A stretch of DNA of 64,000 nucleotides, from NCBI GenBank assembly GCA_029204225.1, contig CM055110.1:46448147-46512146 (forward strand). The letters run 5' to 3'. Origin of the DNA: Diphasiastrum complanatum. Taxonomy: Eukaryota > Streptophyta > Lycopodiopsida > Lycopodiales > Lycopodiaceae. Shown in pieces: positions 24,001 through 35,225 of this stretch. The stretch's first letter is position 1, and the number at the start of each line of letters is the position of its first letter. A program made the position numbers and the translations under genes. The notes under the pieces are model-generated. The model saw only the letters and a program-made list of their open reading frames with translations. It made no database searches and was not told where the DNA came from.

Positions 24001-25241
24001 CCTACTGAAAGAAGATTTTTAGCAAGTCTTGGTACATATAAGACATTCTTAATGACTTTGACTTCTCCTGATGGAAGCTTTACAGGTACTGTGCCCTTTC
24101 CCTTGACCTTGTGTGTTGAGTTGTCACCTAGGCACACCTCTTGTCCATCACTAATCCCCACAAAGGTATCAAACCAATCCCTATGAGGGTCATGTGCTTT
24201 GAAGCACCTGAGTCAATGTACCAACCACCTGTTGTAGCTTGTGAAGCCAATGCAACAGAGAATAACTCAGCTTGCCTTATGTCACTCTGCTCCTCTCTTG
24301 CAACACTCTCAACAACATTTCCTCCTTGCTTCTTTGTGCCCTTCTTTTGGTCTGCAAGCTTCTTCCTGCACTCAAAAGCAAAGTGTCCATATTTACCACA
24401 GTAATTGCAATTCCCCTTCCTTCGAGGTGTGGAAGAAGTATTCGAGGAGGGTTGTGCTTCTGACATCTGCAAGTTCTCCATTCCTTGCTCAAGTGTTTGT
24501 GGTGTTCCTTTGTTCTTGCCTTTACTTTTCTTCTTATCCTTAGCTGGATTTTGCTTCTTCTTAGAAGCAAAGGCATGCTCCTGGAAATCTTCCCTCTTGG
24601 AGAGATTAACTCTCCTCATCTCCTCCTGTAACAAGAGACCATAGACTTCTTCATAGGTAGGGATCTTCTCTCTCACTGATCTCTCTCACTGATATCATCA
24701 TCACAAAGTTCTGATAAGCATATGACAAGCTATTCAGAACTATTGGCACCAAGTCTTTGTCAGCAATAGACTCTCCAAGTACAGAAAGCTGATATCCAAT
24801 ATCCTGAATCTTAGTAAGATGATCAGTAACTGTCTCCCCTGTCTCCATTCTAAGAGTATACAACTTGCTCTTCAAGTAGAGAAACCTGGTTGTACTTGCT
24901 GTCTCATACAATGCACAAAAAATGTGCCATGCATCCACAGGCCCTTTGGCTGACCTGATTAGAGGAATCACATTATCCCTCACTGACATGTTGATGATTC
25001 TGTGTGCCTTTTCCCCTCTCTTGATATAGTCCTTAAGTTCAAGTTCAGATGTTGGAACAGGCTCCTCACCTGTCACAAGCTTCCAACATTCTTTGTCTTC
25101 AAGAATGTTCTTGATCTTGAATTTCCATATGCTAAAGTTAGTGCCATCAAGCCGGCTGGCTTCACTCAGCATGCTCTCTGCAAGACTAGACATAGGTGGA
25201 TAGAAATAAAACACAAAAGGCAAACTAGGGTTTTCACCCAA
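21071..25241 (-). pseudogene. Copia-2 gag-pol polyprotein, lightly broken
   Basis: Order on the minus strand: gag (start near 25190, MSSLAESMLSEASRLDGTNF), zinc knuckle CNYCGKYGHFAFEC, protease (WYIDSGASKHM near 24200), integrase (WHERYGHLGY...CEACAMGK, IHSDLWGP, LRSDGGGEF, NGVVERKNRT), RT (GCKWVYRTKYKSDGSIEKHK, ALYGLKQAPRAWYS, and the catalytic LYVDDLVITG near 22020), and RNase H (WAGDRDDRKSTTGYT, STEAEYRAA). Frame breaks: a repeated ctctcactgat near 24680, and shifts near 24190, 22335, 22110 and 21245. A stop lies near 23665. This copia order (integrase before RT) and the closeness of the LTRs indicate a recently active family. Confidence 0.95.
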
Positions 25242-25616
25242 CTAGGGTATGCAGCCACTTGCTCAATAACCCTCAGCTTCTGGATTTGAAACTATCCCCT
25301 TGTATGGCTGTCCTAGCCCTTGTCCAAGATCCACTCAGAACTTTCACTGAAGTCCCCACTGTAGAAAGCGCCCTCCTACAGTCCTGGCTGTCCAAAAAGA
25401 CTCAAAATTTTTTGTCTCAAATTAGAAACTTTTTGGCTCCCTGTACTCCCCTTGCCAACAGTACTCCAACCATGCAGATAGCACAGAGATCAGATGCCCC
25501 TACAAAAAGTGCTCCCTCCTCAAAGGTAAGCTGCTCTCCAGGAATGGCAGGAATCTGATCAAAAACGGGTCCAAGCTTTCACCACACCACAGGCAACATA
25601 ACCTGCTCTGATACCA

Positions 25617-26006
25617 TGTCAAATTCCAAGGCCTAGCTATGGAGTATCATAACAGCATAGTAAGCACACTATGAAAGCTTCAGAAAACCAGCTATGGAGT
25701 AGAACACAAAAGCAAGAGAGAGAGGACTTCAAAGCTCACACAACATGAATGAATATTCAAAGTGTAGTAGGGCGTGGAAACCCCTCCAAAGTTTGGGCTA
25801 CATATAGCATGTTATGTATAGAGGTGGTGTCTTGCTAATTCTAGCTCTAGAACCCACATGGGTCCTTAACCTACTTGATTTACTTGCCTAATTAGCACAA
25901 GTGGGGTGTACTATGTACATAAATGTTTTACCCCCATGTCTTATGCACAACTTACTAGTTACAAGTATACAAGCCTTAAGGGGCAAAATAGGCATTTATT
26001 TCAACA
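25617..26006 (-). repeat. Copia-2 5' LTR
   Basis: 390 bp, adjacent to the primer-binding site, with target duplication atgta outside. Confidence 0.95.
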
Positions 26007-26559
26007 ATGTACGCACTGATTTACGCCAGGAGTTACGAGGGACGTTCACTGCTCTTTCTGCCCAGATTGCTACACTATCATTACAGTCCAATGTTTCTCC
26101 ACTATCTCCACTTGTTCCCCCACAGCGTACATTTCCACCACCCGAGACTCCTCCATCTTCTGGTCCTTTGCCACGAGACTTTAAGGATAAGGTTCAGCTT
26201 ACTGTGTATTTTGGGTCATCCGATGGGAATGAACTCGAGAATTGGTATTCTAAGCTTGTGACCTACTTCCTTATGTTTCCTAAGATTGACATTTAGCGGA
26301 TACATTTGGCTGCTTTACATTTGGAGAGCCGTGATCCCTTGGTGCGGTTACAGTAGACCTCCAGCAGCAGACATTGACATTCTCTCATGATGGTACTCAA
26401 CATATATTTTCCGGTATTGATTCTCGGTAGGACTATCAGCTTATTTCCGGGAAGCAGTTCATACGAAGCCTCCCGAAGGCCCAATGTGCGGCTATTCTTT
26501 CTGTTCAGCCAGCTCAGCCTATTGCGGATGCACCACCTTTGCCACAGGTATTTTTTAAA

Positions 26560-29431
26560 ACTGTTGCGTGAATTTGAGCATGTTTTTAGAGAGCCGACTC
26601 AGTTACCACCTTTATGAGATGTCAACCACCATATAGACCTTGTTTCCTCTGCATCACCTCCTTCTCGTCCTCCTTTTCATATGTCTATTGTTGAGCGCGA
26701 GGAAGTCCAGCGTCAGGTGTCTTATTTATAACGTCAAGGCCTTATTGTTCCTAGCCACAGTCCTTTTGGTGCTCCTGTTTTACTTGTTGATAAGGAGGAT
26801 GGTACTGAACAACTATGTATTGATTATCGTGCTTTAAATAAACTCACTATCCGTAATCAGTACCCTATCCCTCATATGGATGACCTGTTTGACCAGTTAG
26901 GCCAAGCCAAGATCTTTTCTAAACTTGACCTCCGTTCCGGTTATCACCAGATTCGTATGCATCCTCCTGATGAGCACAAGACAGCTTTCCGTACCCACTT
27001 TGGTCTTTATGAGTTTCGTGTCCTTCCCTTTGGTGTTACCAATGGCCCGCCCACTTTTCAGAATGTCATGAATAACATCTTTCGTCCTCTGCTTGGAAAG
27101 TGTGTCATTGTTTATTTTGACGATATCCTCATTTATAGCACCACTCTCTCTCTTCACGTTCAGCACGTTCGTTCTGTTTTTGTTTTGTTAATTACTCATC
27201 ATCTGTATGCTAAACGTTCTAAATGTTCTTTTGTTGTTGTACAAATCGAGTTTTGGGGCTTCTTTGTTACTAAAGGTACTGTTCGTCTCGACCCTCGTAA
27301 GGTCCGTTCTATTCTTTCATGGCCTGTGCCTGCTGATGTTCATGATGTTCGTATGTTTCTTGGTCTTGCTATCCATCTTCGTAAACCAGTTGCTCATTTT
27401 GCCACTCTTGCATCTCCTTTGCATGCTCTGTTGAAAAAGGAAACTTCGTTTGCTTGGACTCCCGCATGTCAGTCAACTTTTGATACTTTGAAGGTTAAGC
27501 TTACCACTGCCCCTGTTTTATGTCTTCCAAATTTTTCCCAGCGTTTTGCTGTTGAGACTGATGCTAGTTCCACAGGATTAGGTGCTTTGTTATGTCAGCG
27601 TCAGTGTGTTATTGCATATGAATCCCGTCGTCTTCGTTCGTACGAGCAGCGCTATTCCTCTCATGAAAAAGAGTTGCTTGCTATCCTTTTTGCTTTGAAG
27701 AAGTGGCGTCATTATCTGTATCGTGTTCTGTTTGATGTTTTTACTGATCACCAGTCACTTCGTTATTTGTATACACAAAAGGATCTTAGTGATCGTCAGT
27801 ACCGTTGGCTTCAATTTCTACAGTCCTTTCATTTTGATATTCATTATAAGCTTGGTAAAAGTAACGCTGCTACTGATGCTTTGTCTCGTTTACCTGCTCT
27901 TACTTACAGTCTTGTTACGTCTCCCCACTCTTGGTATGATGATCTTCCTCAGGCTTATGCCACATGTCCAGAGTTTCGTGATGTTATGTCGTCTGCCTCT
28001 CGTCCTTCCTCTCACCCTCACCAGGTTTATCCCATTGTTAATCATCGTTTGTTTCACTATGGTTCGTTATGTAATCCCAGCACTCTCGACATACGTCCAC
28101 AGCTCCTTCTTGATGCCCATTCCTCTCCTGTTGGTGGCCATTTTGGTTTTCAGAAGTCCTTGTTCTGTTTGAAAGAACATTTTTATTGGCCTTCCATGAA
28201 GCATGAGCTTTCCCACGTTATTCATACTTGTGATTTTTGCCTTCGTAACAAGTATTCCCGTGAAAAACCTGGCGGTCTCCTTCAAAGTTGGCCTATTCCT
28301 TCCCGCCAGTGGACTGATATATCTATGGACTTCATTTTAGGTCTTCCCCGTACTCAGCGTGGTCATGACTCTTGTTTGGAGGTAGTTGATAGGTTTTCTA
28401 AACAAGCTCATTTCATACCAGTCAAACGTACTATTACAGCAGAGCAGTGTGGTCGTATATTTATTTCTGAGATTTTCCGCTTACATGGTCTCCCATGACT
28501 TACTGATCGGGATACCAAGTTTACATCAGGTTTTTGGACAGAGCTTATGCGTATCTTGGATGTTAGGATACTTATGGGCACTGCTTATCATTCTTCTGTG
28601 GATGGTCAGTCTGAGGTTATTAACCGGGTATTGGAGGATTATTTACGACATTATGTTTCTCCTTCTGGTCGTGATTGGGATTAGTATCTATGTTTGGTTG
28701 AGTATAGTTATAACAGTTCTGTTAGTTCCAGCACAGGTGTTTCTCCTTTCCTGCTTGCTCATGGATACTCACCAGTTCTACCCGGTATACCTGCTCCTCC
28801 AGATGATGCACTTGTTACTATTTCATCTTATCTTTCGAGTGCTCGGGAGATTATTACTAGAGCTGCTACTCATTTACAGCATATTCAGCAACGGTACAGG
28901 ACCATTGTTGATCGTCATTGGCGCCATGTTGAGTTTGCAGAGGGAGATACTGTTTTTCTCCGGTTACGCTTTGCTCGCCATCGTTTTGTACAGGGTCTTG
29001 CTTCTACTGAGAAGCTTGCGCCGCGCTATTATGGGCCTTTTCAGATTCTTGAGCGCCTCAGTCCAGTTACATATCGTCTTGAGTTACCTGCCGCTACTCG
29101 GGCTTGTGATATCTTTCATGTCAGTTTATTACGTGTTGCTATTGAGGATGATGCTCCTCGAGATTCCTCATTTCCTACAGATCCAGAGCTTTTTCCATTC
29201 CTGCCAGCTGCTATTTTACAGGTGCGCTTATTGCATAGTCGTCGCCATCGGCAGGTTCAATTTTTGGTCCAGTGGGATGGTCGTCCTATTGAGGAGGCTA
29301 CTTGGGAGCCCATTGATGTTTTTTATCATACCCCTATCCAACCTGATCAGGCTCAATCACTTGCAGCTACCATTGCTTCTCGGGATGCTCCAGCTTCTAT
29401 TGATGTTCCTTTCTCGGATGGGATATCTTGA
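26560..29431 (+). pseudogene. Gypsy-2 pol (RT, RNase H, integrase, chromodomain), broken
   Basis: RT begins near 26560 and carries VLLVDKEDGTEQLCIDYRAL and the catalytic VYFDDILIY (near 27112). RNase H shows VETDASSTGLGALLC (27550). The integrase finger and core show HFGFQKSLF...CDFCLRNK, ISMDFILGLP and TDRDTKF. The C terminus has a chromodomain-like FLVQWDGRPIEEATWE (29262-29310) and stops at 29431. The longest uninterrupted part is 26876-28498. Stops at 26616, 26728, 28498 and 28684 break it; the 28498 change looks like CGA to TGA before LTDRD. The chromodomain places it with chromoviruses, in a different lineage from Gypsy-1 (distinct LTR and sequence). Confidence 0.9.
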
Positions 29432-29507
29432 TGCAGTATTTTTCTCTGGCACTGGTTCTTATCTTATTTTGCCTACATTGGGGGCAATGTTCTTTCTAGC
29501 CAGGGAG

Positions 29508-29964
29508 AGTTACGGACTACAGGATACAAGCCTACTGGGCTACTCTGCATATATTCCGCAGGCCTCTTTACATTTACTGTTGGTTATGTATATTTCTGGT
29601 TACGCATTTTATATTAGTCATGTACAGGCCCCAGAGCCTGCTTATGACCCGCACTGGGTCCTTTTTTATGACATTGACTGGCCTTGGGCCCTTATTATAT
29701 GGTTATATGTGGAGTGGGGGCCCGTAGGAGGGCGCACTATTTTCCCTCCACATTTTGCCTCCCTTTACTTTTGAATTCCTATTTTAGGGTTCATTGGTAG
29801 GGTATTTATAGGGGCATTTGTACACTCATTTTTCAGATTATTGATTGGTATTGCTTGGGCTTTTCGTGGGAGAACCTATTGTCTTGTCTATTGCTTGTAG
29901 GGCTTTAGTCTATTGCTGTCTTTTATGCTTCATTGATTCAACACCTGAGATTTTGATCTTAACT
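29508..29964 (+). repeat. Gypsy-2 3' LTR
   Basis: 457 bp, AGTTACGGAC...CTTAACT, preceded by a short purine run (cagggag) and followed by ggtaa, the same 5 bp that precede the LTR at 17236. Confidence 0.88.
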
Positions 29965-29969
29965 GGTAA

Positions 29970-30360
29970 ATTGACACTTGTTGGTAAACTGATGTAATCA
30001 ACATGCAAATATACTTTGTTTAACTAATTAGATTTTTTTTTGCACCATGCATACATTGATTATTTTAATGTGAGTATACCATCATGTGGTCTAATTCTTA
30101 TTTTTTGCCACGTGCAGATCAAGACCATGAGAGAGGTATGCCAACGACTTTTTTTGTTTGTCTAATATTTTGTAAATTGTGTATTTGTTCATTCCAAGTT
30201 TATGATTATCTAACTTCTTTTGCATTTAATTTTTTTTTTTTTGCAGCAGGAAAATATAATGAGCAGCTTCGACGAATGAGACGTAAGTGTTTCTCTTGTT
30301 GTAAAATGAGGTCGCTATTATGTGAATATATCAGGTTCTAGATCTGAAAATTGAGATGGA
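29970..30360. other. Intron sequence, nothing recognised
   Basis: AT-rich sequence after the Gypsy-2 target site. No exon or element signature seen. Confidence 0.5.
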
Positions 30361-30429
30361 AATCAACTCCTAGTTTGCTGCCTTTTCTTTCTTTTAGGCA
30401 AAATGAAAGCAAAAGATGGCTCAGAAGTT

Positions 30430-30735
30430 TAGTTTCTAAAGAGCTTAAAACATTGGGGTCTTTATACATAAGCTCATCAAAATTAGGAAAATCGGGGACA
30501 AAAAGGTCATCTATATACCTTCTAACATGAGTTAGCTTATGTAAAACTAAGTAACGGTGTTAGAGGAAACTTATCTTTGCAAGAATTCAAACTCTTAAGA
30601 GAAATGATAAAGATTTGCTAGATAAAGACCACAATCACTACCCTTGGGAATGCCAATTTTTTGTTGAAATAAAAAAATCCCCAACACATATATGCAAATT
30701 ATCTAAAAGAAAGTGCAGCCAAGAACAAATATCAT
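30430..30735 (-). pseudogene. Fragment of a Penelope-like reverse transcriptase
   Basis: Minus strand, three frames, degenerate. The order of motifs is WLHFLLDNLHICVGDFF (near 30710), IGIPKGSDCGLYLANLY (near 30650), then HVRRYIDDLFVPDFPNFDEL (near 30520). IGIP-G(S/T)-ANL followed by RYIDDL is the pattern of Penelope-like elements rather than LTR or ordinary LINE RTs. No GIY-YIG domain was found. Several stops and frameshifts show it is old. A search with the three peptides would decide the family; my call is from motif memory only. Confidence 0.5.
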
Positions 30736-30789
30736 CAATATTTTCAGCATATCAGCTCACCATGCACCACACCATAGAACTGATCCGTA

Positions 30790-31094
30790 GAGCTTGTTGG
30801 CAATAGAGTGACTTATCATGATGGTTCCATAATTGCCTACATCCATTGGATCACTAGCTCTGAGAATTGGGTGGATATGTTTGTACAACATAAGGTGGGA
30901 AAACCAGAAACAACAACTTGATTGAAGATGTGGGAGATGAAAGGGGAAATGATATTAGAAATCGACTTGAGAACGTCAATTGTGAGAGAGTCAATGTCTT
31001 TTGCTTTATTGTTTGAGCATGGGTAATTCCCTCTTCCGCGCCATAGAAGGAGAGAAAAGCTGAAAATTTGCAGAGGATGAGGTGATAAAACCAT
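30790..31094 (-). pseudogene. Non-LTR (LINE) reverse-transcriptase fragment, N-terminal part
   Basis: Minus strand. Open from 31094: KDIDSLTIDVLKSISNIISP, FISHIFNQVVVSGFP, the linker that precedes the RT core in many LINEs. After a frameshift comes HPILRASDPMDVGNYGTIMI and SHSIANKLYGSVL, matching the plant LINE pattern PI-K--D---NYRTIMI--A-KLYGS. The fragment stops there and the Penelope-like fragment follows directly. Both are decayed. Confidence 0.55.
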
Positions 31095-31289
31095 AGTTGG
31101 TCAAGTAATTGTATACAAACAAGTGGCATAGTCCACCCAAGTCTCAATGGCTATAGGTGTCCATATGTGTGGAATCGTGGAGAACACTCTCCAAAAGAAA
31201 GATGAAGAAGTCCGACACCAAGGCGTCAATCCTTTTTTTACTTTTCTTTTGCGAGTATTCTTTCTCCTTTACCACTTTGAGACCAGACA

Positions 31290-31600
31290 TTTCTATGCAG
31301 TTGGAAAGCCAGTTTATGAGTTCCCCAATTAAGACCCATTGGAAAGCAGCAAAGAGGGTACTTAGGTATGTCAAGGGGACTACATGTTATGAAATAGAGT
31401 ACACAAATGCCGATGAGCTTTAGCTTGAGCTTTAACTTGGAGACTTCACTAATTCAAATTGGGCTAGTGACAAGGATGATCGAAAGTAAAAAAAACCGTA
31501 GGTTACACATTCAACCTTGGTTATGGAGCCATTTCTTGGTGCAGCTAGAAATAACCCACTGTCACCTTATCATTCGGTTATTTCACATGGAATTTCTAGC
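31290..31600 (+). pseudogene. Copia RNase H fragment
   Basis: Plus strand: FMSSPIKTHWKAAKRVLRYV, KGTTCYEIEYTNADE, then a broken WASDKDDRK-GYTFNLGYGAIS. It matches the RNase H region of Copia-2 (21450-21680) at moderate identity, with stops and shifts, and has no LTR nearby. Confidence 0.8.
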
Positions 31601-31746
31601 TGCATTCCAGCCACATAGGGCGGCGTATGGGCCAAACGAGTTCAAAATGAATACAAAAAGTGAGCTACCGGTGATATTTTGCTTTTCTCTCTCTCTCGAT
31701 TTGGTGGTTCGAACCGCGGTTCGCGGTTCGATGCAACCTTGACGCT

Positions 31747-31852
31747 CACACACTCACTCAAGTCTCAACTCTAACTTCCTCACACTCACTCAAGTCTCAA
31801 CTCTAACTTCCTCGCACTCACTCAAGTCTCTACTCTAACTTCCTCACACTCA
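31747..31852. repeat. 33-bp minisatellite, about three copies
   Basis: Units of cacactcactcaagtctcaactctaacttcct, ending in cactcacccaccc. Confidence 0.85.
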
Positions 31853-31859
31853 CTCACCC

Positions 31860-33584
31860 ACCCACGCCACCCACGGTCCACACCCTTCTTGCCAATTTGT
31901 GCAACTACATACATTAAGCATTTATATATGTTATTGTGTGAGGCATAAGCTTGGCCATTATCCCAACAAGGACAAAGGAGTGTAACCAGTAATAGTCGCA
32001 ACACCCAATTGGTTCAATCAAAGACACAAAGAGCCAGTTAGGGGGCACCCATTGATAGTCCTAAAAGCTATGGACCAGAATGGAAAGTAGATGACCTGAA
32101 TATAAAGGTCTACAATGCCAAGGAGTTTCGTTTTCATCACAAACTAGTGGGAGCTCATGACCTTGGAGGACAAGGATCTCACATCAAGCTAGATATTGTT
32201 AATAGGTTTCTACTACAATTGCAATCCTTCATATGATTGAGACCAATGATGAATCATAACCACATGTCCACATATTGATGAGTCACTAGATGTCACTAAT
32301 TGTGTTGATGTTGCAAAATTTCATGCTAGTTTATTCCACTTAGGCCAAACGAGTGGGATCCAATACCATCTAATGGGAAATTCAAGAGTCCATTGCTTTG
32401 GTAAATACTGGCACTCACATACTTTTATGAGCAAGTAATTTCTCATGTGCCTCTAGTCCTCAAGAAGCCTCGCATTCTTTGCATGTAGAGGTTTCCAAAT
32501 CGCATAATAATTTCCAATCACTCATCTACACCACAATGTGCTCGTATTACTTAGCTCATGAGTAGAAGTAGCAACTTGATCCATACCCATCATAAGATGA
32601 TAGGAGCAGCTAGCAAGGAATTGCTTTGTGCAAAGCCTTCATTAAAAATTTCTCAAACTTATTGATTTAAGAGTCCGTAGACCCTAACCATGTACTCAGC
32701 TACTCAAAAACTTTCCAACAGATCTAGTAACACATGATCTCTATGCTTCTTTCATGGCCCTAACTTTTCTGCCCTGGAGCAGTATCTTGATGTGATGCAA
32801 ACATTGCCCCATATTCATGAGAATAGCAATTCCAAGAGTCAACAAGATGTTTAAGGCATGTTCAATTGAACCCAAACTCAACCTTAAAAGTAGCAACACA
32901 GTGGTCTCCATATTAACTTCTTCTCGGCTTTTTATTCGAGCAGCACATAACTAGCAGATTATATTGAAACCAACATATCCAAACTTCAAAAGAGCCTTCA
33001 ATAGTAAGTCCTTAATTGCAGACAATAACATGGTTGAGATCCTTCTGTTTTATAAACTCTAAACATGTAGTCCAGTAACTCCGCCCCCATCCTATAAGCC
33101 TACCAAGAAAAGAATATGTTGACAATTGGTCAATATCTTCTGCTCTTTCAACTCCACAAGAAGGTATTCCAATACGGTGTACCTCTGGCTTTATAAAATA
33201 AGCCTATTGGCATTCTTGAATATAAAACACACAAAATTAAACAGTTTTCTTCTTGGAAAGCTGACAAAGACATGAAACAGAATGAATAGAAAATAAATCT
33301 GCAATAATATTAATCCATACAATGTATGAAACATAGACTTTGAAGTGTTTCTAAAAATGGCACAAGACTGACAAATTCCTGTTAGGAAAACTTGCACCCT
33401 ATGTTCATCCCTTTCAAGTACTACAATGCCAAATCTTTACATGAAAAGCTTTTTTATGTAGCCATAAGGTAGATAAAACTACAAAATCTGATTATTTTCT
33501 AAGTTGGAAAATGATGGTATATGATAAACTCAATCAATTTGCGCTTCGACCAAAGATGACAAAAGGCTGATCAAATTAACTTAC
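31860..33584. other. Intron sequence with one unexplained open segment
   Basis: No element or gene recognised. On the minus strand, 33013-33200 stays open for about 60 codons without an ATG (HRIGIPSCGVERAEDIDQLS, then FLGRLIGWGRSYWTTCLEF). It has protein-like composition but matches nothing I know, and the sequence downstream is full of stops. Confidence 0.45.
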
Positions 33585-33701
33585 ATCAACATCTGAAAGA
33601 TGTCCTGCCATGATTCGCAATGGTTGGATTCTGTCCATGGACCATACTCTTGCTGTTCGATCGTGTGAAGCACTTGCAAAATAGTGCCCAACTGGACTAT
33701 A
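33585..33701 (-). CDS. TAF5: TAF5 internal exon (WD40 repeat 3)
   Basis: A 117-bp exon on the minus strand (39 codons, phase 0 at both ends) encodes YSPVGHYFASASHDRTARVW followed by SMDRIQPLRIMAGHLSDVD. This is one of the most conserved stretches of plant and animal TAF5. The acceptor is tttacag and the donor GAT|gtaagt. The next expected residues (C-VQWH...) must lie at lower coordinates. I searched by eye down to base 1 and found no matching exon, so the following intron is at least 33.5 kb. The flanking sequence holds degenerate LTR relics. Confidence 0.93.
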
Positions 33702-35225
33702 CTGTAAAAATTTCACTTTGCAAAGTCAGAATAGCAGCACAACAACAAAATAAAAGGTGGGAGGTTTAGCATGTTATGAACGAAATTCAGAGCTTGCTAA
33801 GTAGTAAGCATGATAGTCAATATCACTATATCAGCATAAAAATTGGTTAATATAAGAGATCAACAGGGATCTTCACTAGAAAGCTGAACAAAAAAGAACT
33901 TATACACACCCAAGCTTCTCCCTAACTGGGAGTGAACTAGGACACCTCACTGGGACACATCTATAGCTTAATTGGGCCACGTCTACCACTACCGGATGAC
34001 TCACTACCAGTTCCATACAAAATCCCAATTGTTATAAAATCATCAGTTGAATCCACTTTTTAGACATTTGGTCATTACTTCAGCACTCAGTTTGCAGTAG
34101 AACGGCATTCTGGGACACCATGTTCTGGAATTCAACATTCTGGAATGCAACGTTCTGGAACGTTGTTAAAAAAAAGCCTGAAATTTTTATTAAGGCCCGC
34201 AAAGCCTAATTTCCAGCACACTCTAAGAGGAGATGAGGAGCTTGTGGAGAGAGCAATAGGAGGCCAGATAGGCTGTGTGAGCACTCTATGTGAAGGCCAT
34301 GATGCGTGGACATAGAAGACAAAAGTGAATATGAGGAGATTTGCAAGCAAAACAGCTTTTTGGAGCTTTTTTTCACCCTTTTTTTCGTTGATTTGTTTGG
34401 AGGCTATAGTGCATTATTTTGAGTGAATCCTATTGCTATGAGTAGCTATAGGGTTGCTAGGGTAGCTGTAGGGTTGCTAGGTTATTCTCAAGGTTATTTT
34501 TGCATTGGTGGTCACCATGAGCATTCATGTGGTTTAGGGTCATGAGACCCTTTTGCATAGTTTTTTTTAGGTGCACAATTTAGGGTTTAGTGATTTAGAG
34601 TAGGTCTTAGGCATCCATTGGCATTATGGTTTAGATCTTAGGTGGCTTTAGGGTTGTTTTAGCTCCTTTTTTCCACTTTGCATTAAATTTTTGACCTTTT
34701 TTATAGCATCTCAAGGGTTTCTATAGACATGCCTGTGGCGGGACGAGGTGTGTGGGTAGAGATGGATCTTTACAAGTTCAGGTGCATGCAAATGGCATTG
34801 CTTGTTTTGCGGTGCTACCCTTTGCAGCATGGCGATGAGGATCAAATGGGTGGACCATGGGCGTTGCCTCGTGTATGGCGGTTCTAGAAACCTGAGCGAG
34901 TGCACCTACTACGCGCATATGGAGCAGCAACAACTAGACCCAGCTACGAATTGGTCAGCAGCTAGGTTCTATTGCTAGTCCATCAATAACAAGGCCATAC
35001 AAACTTCATAACAAAACATCCTACCACTACAACTATGTTATTCGCTCCAATGGAGGATTTTAAGTTCTCATTGAACCTAAAAACAGAGAGAGGTAGTCCA
35101 TCACGGCCACCATTCGCAGCAATAGCGAGGGGCTTTTCCACCCGGCGAGTCAATTCGGGGAGGGCCTATTGAAGGTAGTGGCCCTAGTTCAGCAAAGGCA
35201 AAAGGTCGTATGCGGCTATGGGAGG
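33702..35225. other. Intron sequence with degenerate LTR and TTCCGG relics
   Basis: 33930-34050 resembles part of the LTR at 37889-38380 (gacacctcactgggaca...gggccacgtc...actca). 34095-34165 carries repeated (a/c)attctggaat and acgttctggaacgtt words, a relic of the TTCCGGAACG-type ends. The rest is unrecognised. Confidence 0.5.

Larger units (their letters stand above)
20681..26006 (-). mobile_element. Copia-2: full-length Ty1/copia nested in Gypsy-2, target duplication ATGTA
   Basis: 5.3 kb on the minus strand. The LTRs are 25617-26006 (5') and 20681-21070 (3'), 390 bp each and nearly identical by eye. They begin TGTTGAAATAAATG and end GGAATTTGACA. Both flanks carry atgta (20676-20680 and 26007-26011). 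Primer site TGGTATCAGAGCAG (25603-25616) and polypurine GAGGGGGGG (21071-21079) are in place. It interrupts the Gypsy-2 gag codons. It has the most similar LTR pair of the elements here, so it is probably the youngest large insertion. Confidence 0.96.
20573..26560 (+). pseudogene. Gypsy-2 gag, split by the Copia insertion and truncated
   Basis: The frame opens near 20573 with MDTSPTSSEPRIPSSTYLDE and is interrupted at 20680. It resumes after the Copia at 26007 with RTDLRQELRGTFTALSAQ, then a gag core (VQLTVYFGSSDGNELENWYS). Stops occur near 26296 and 26355. The recognisable gag ends near 26550 (SVQPAQPIADAPPLP) and the sequence passes within a few codons into RT N-terminal sequence (LREFEHVF). 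So the zinc knuckle and protease region is missing. The protein would have formed the particle coat; this copy cannot. Confidence 0.8.
17236..29964 (+). mobile_element. Gypsy-2: three-LTR chromovirus, target duplication GGTAA, with a nested Copia
   Basis: The outer LTRs (17236-17675 and 29508-29964) are flanked by ggtaa on both sides (17231-17235 and 29965-29969). A third LTR of the same family sits inside at 19427-19891. All three start AGTTAC and end TAACT, a non-TG/CA terminus. The first and second are each followed by the primer site TGGTATCAGAGC. Gag and pol follow the second LTR, and gag is split by the Copia element 20681-26006. The arrangement looks like LTR-internal-LTR-internal-LTR in which the first internal region was lost or replaced. 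Confidence 0.85.

Noticed and set aside
28386-29774. A 462-codon Leu/Val-rich frame
   Set aside because: It is an out-of-frame reading of the Gypsy-2 integrase and chromodomain region; the true frame carries the recognised motifs.
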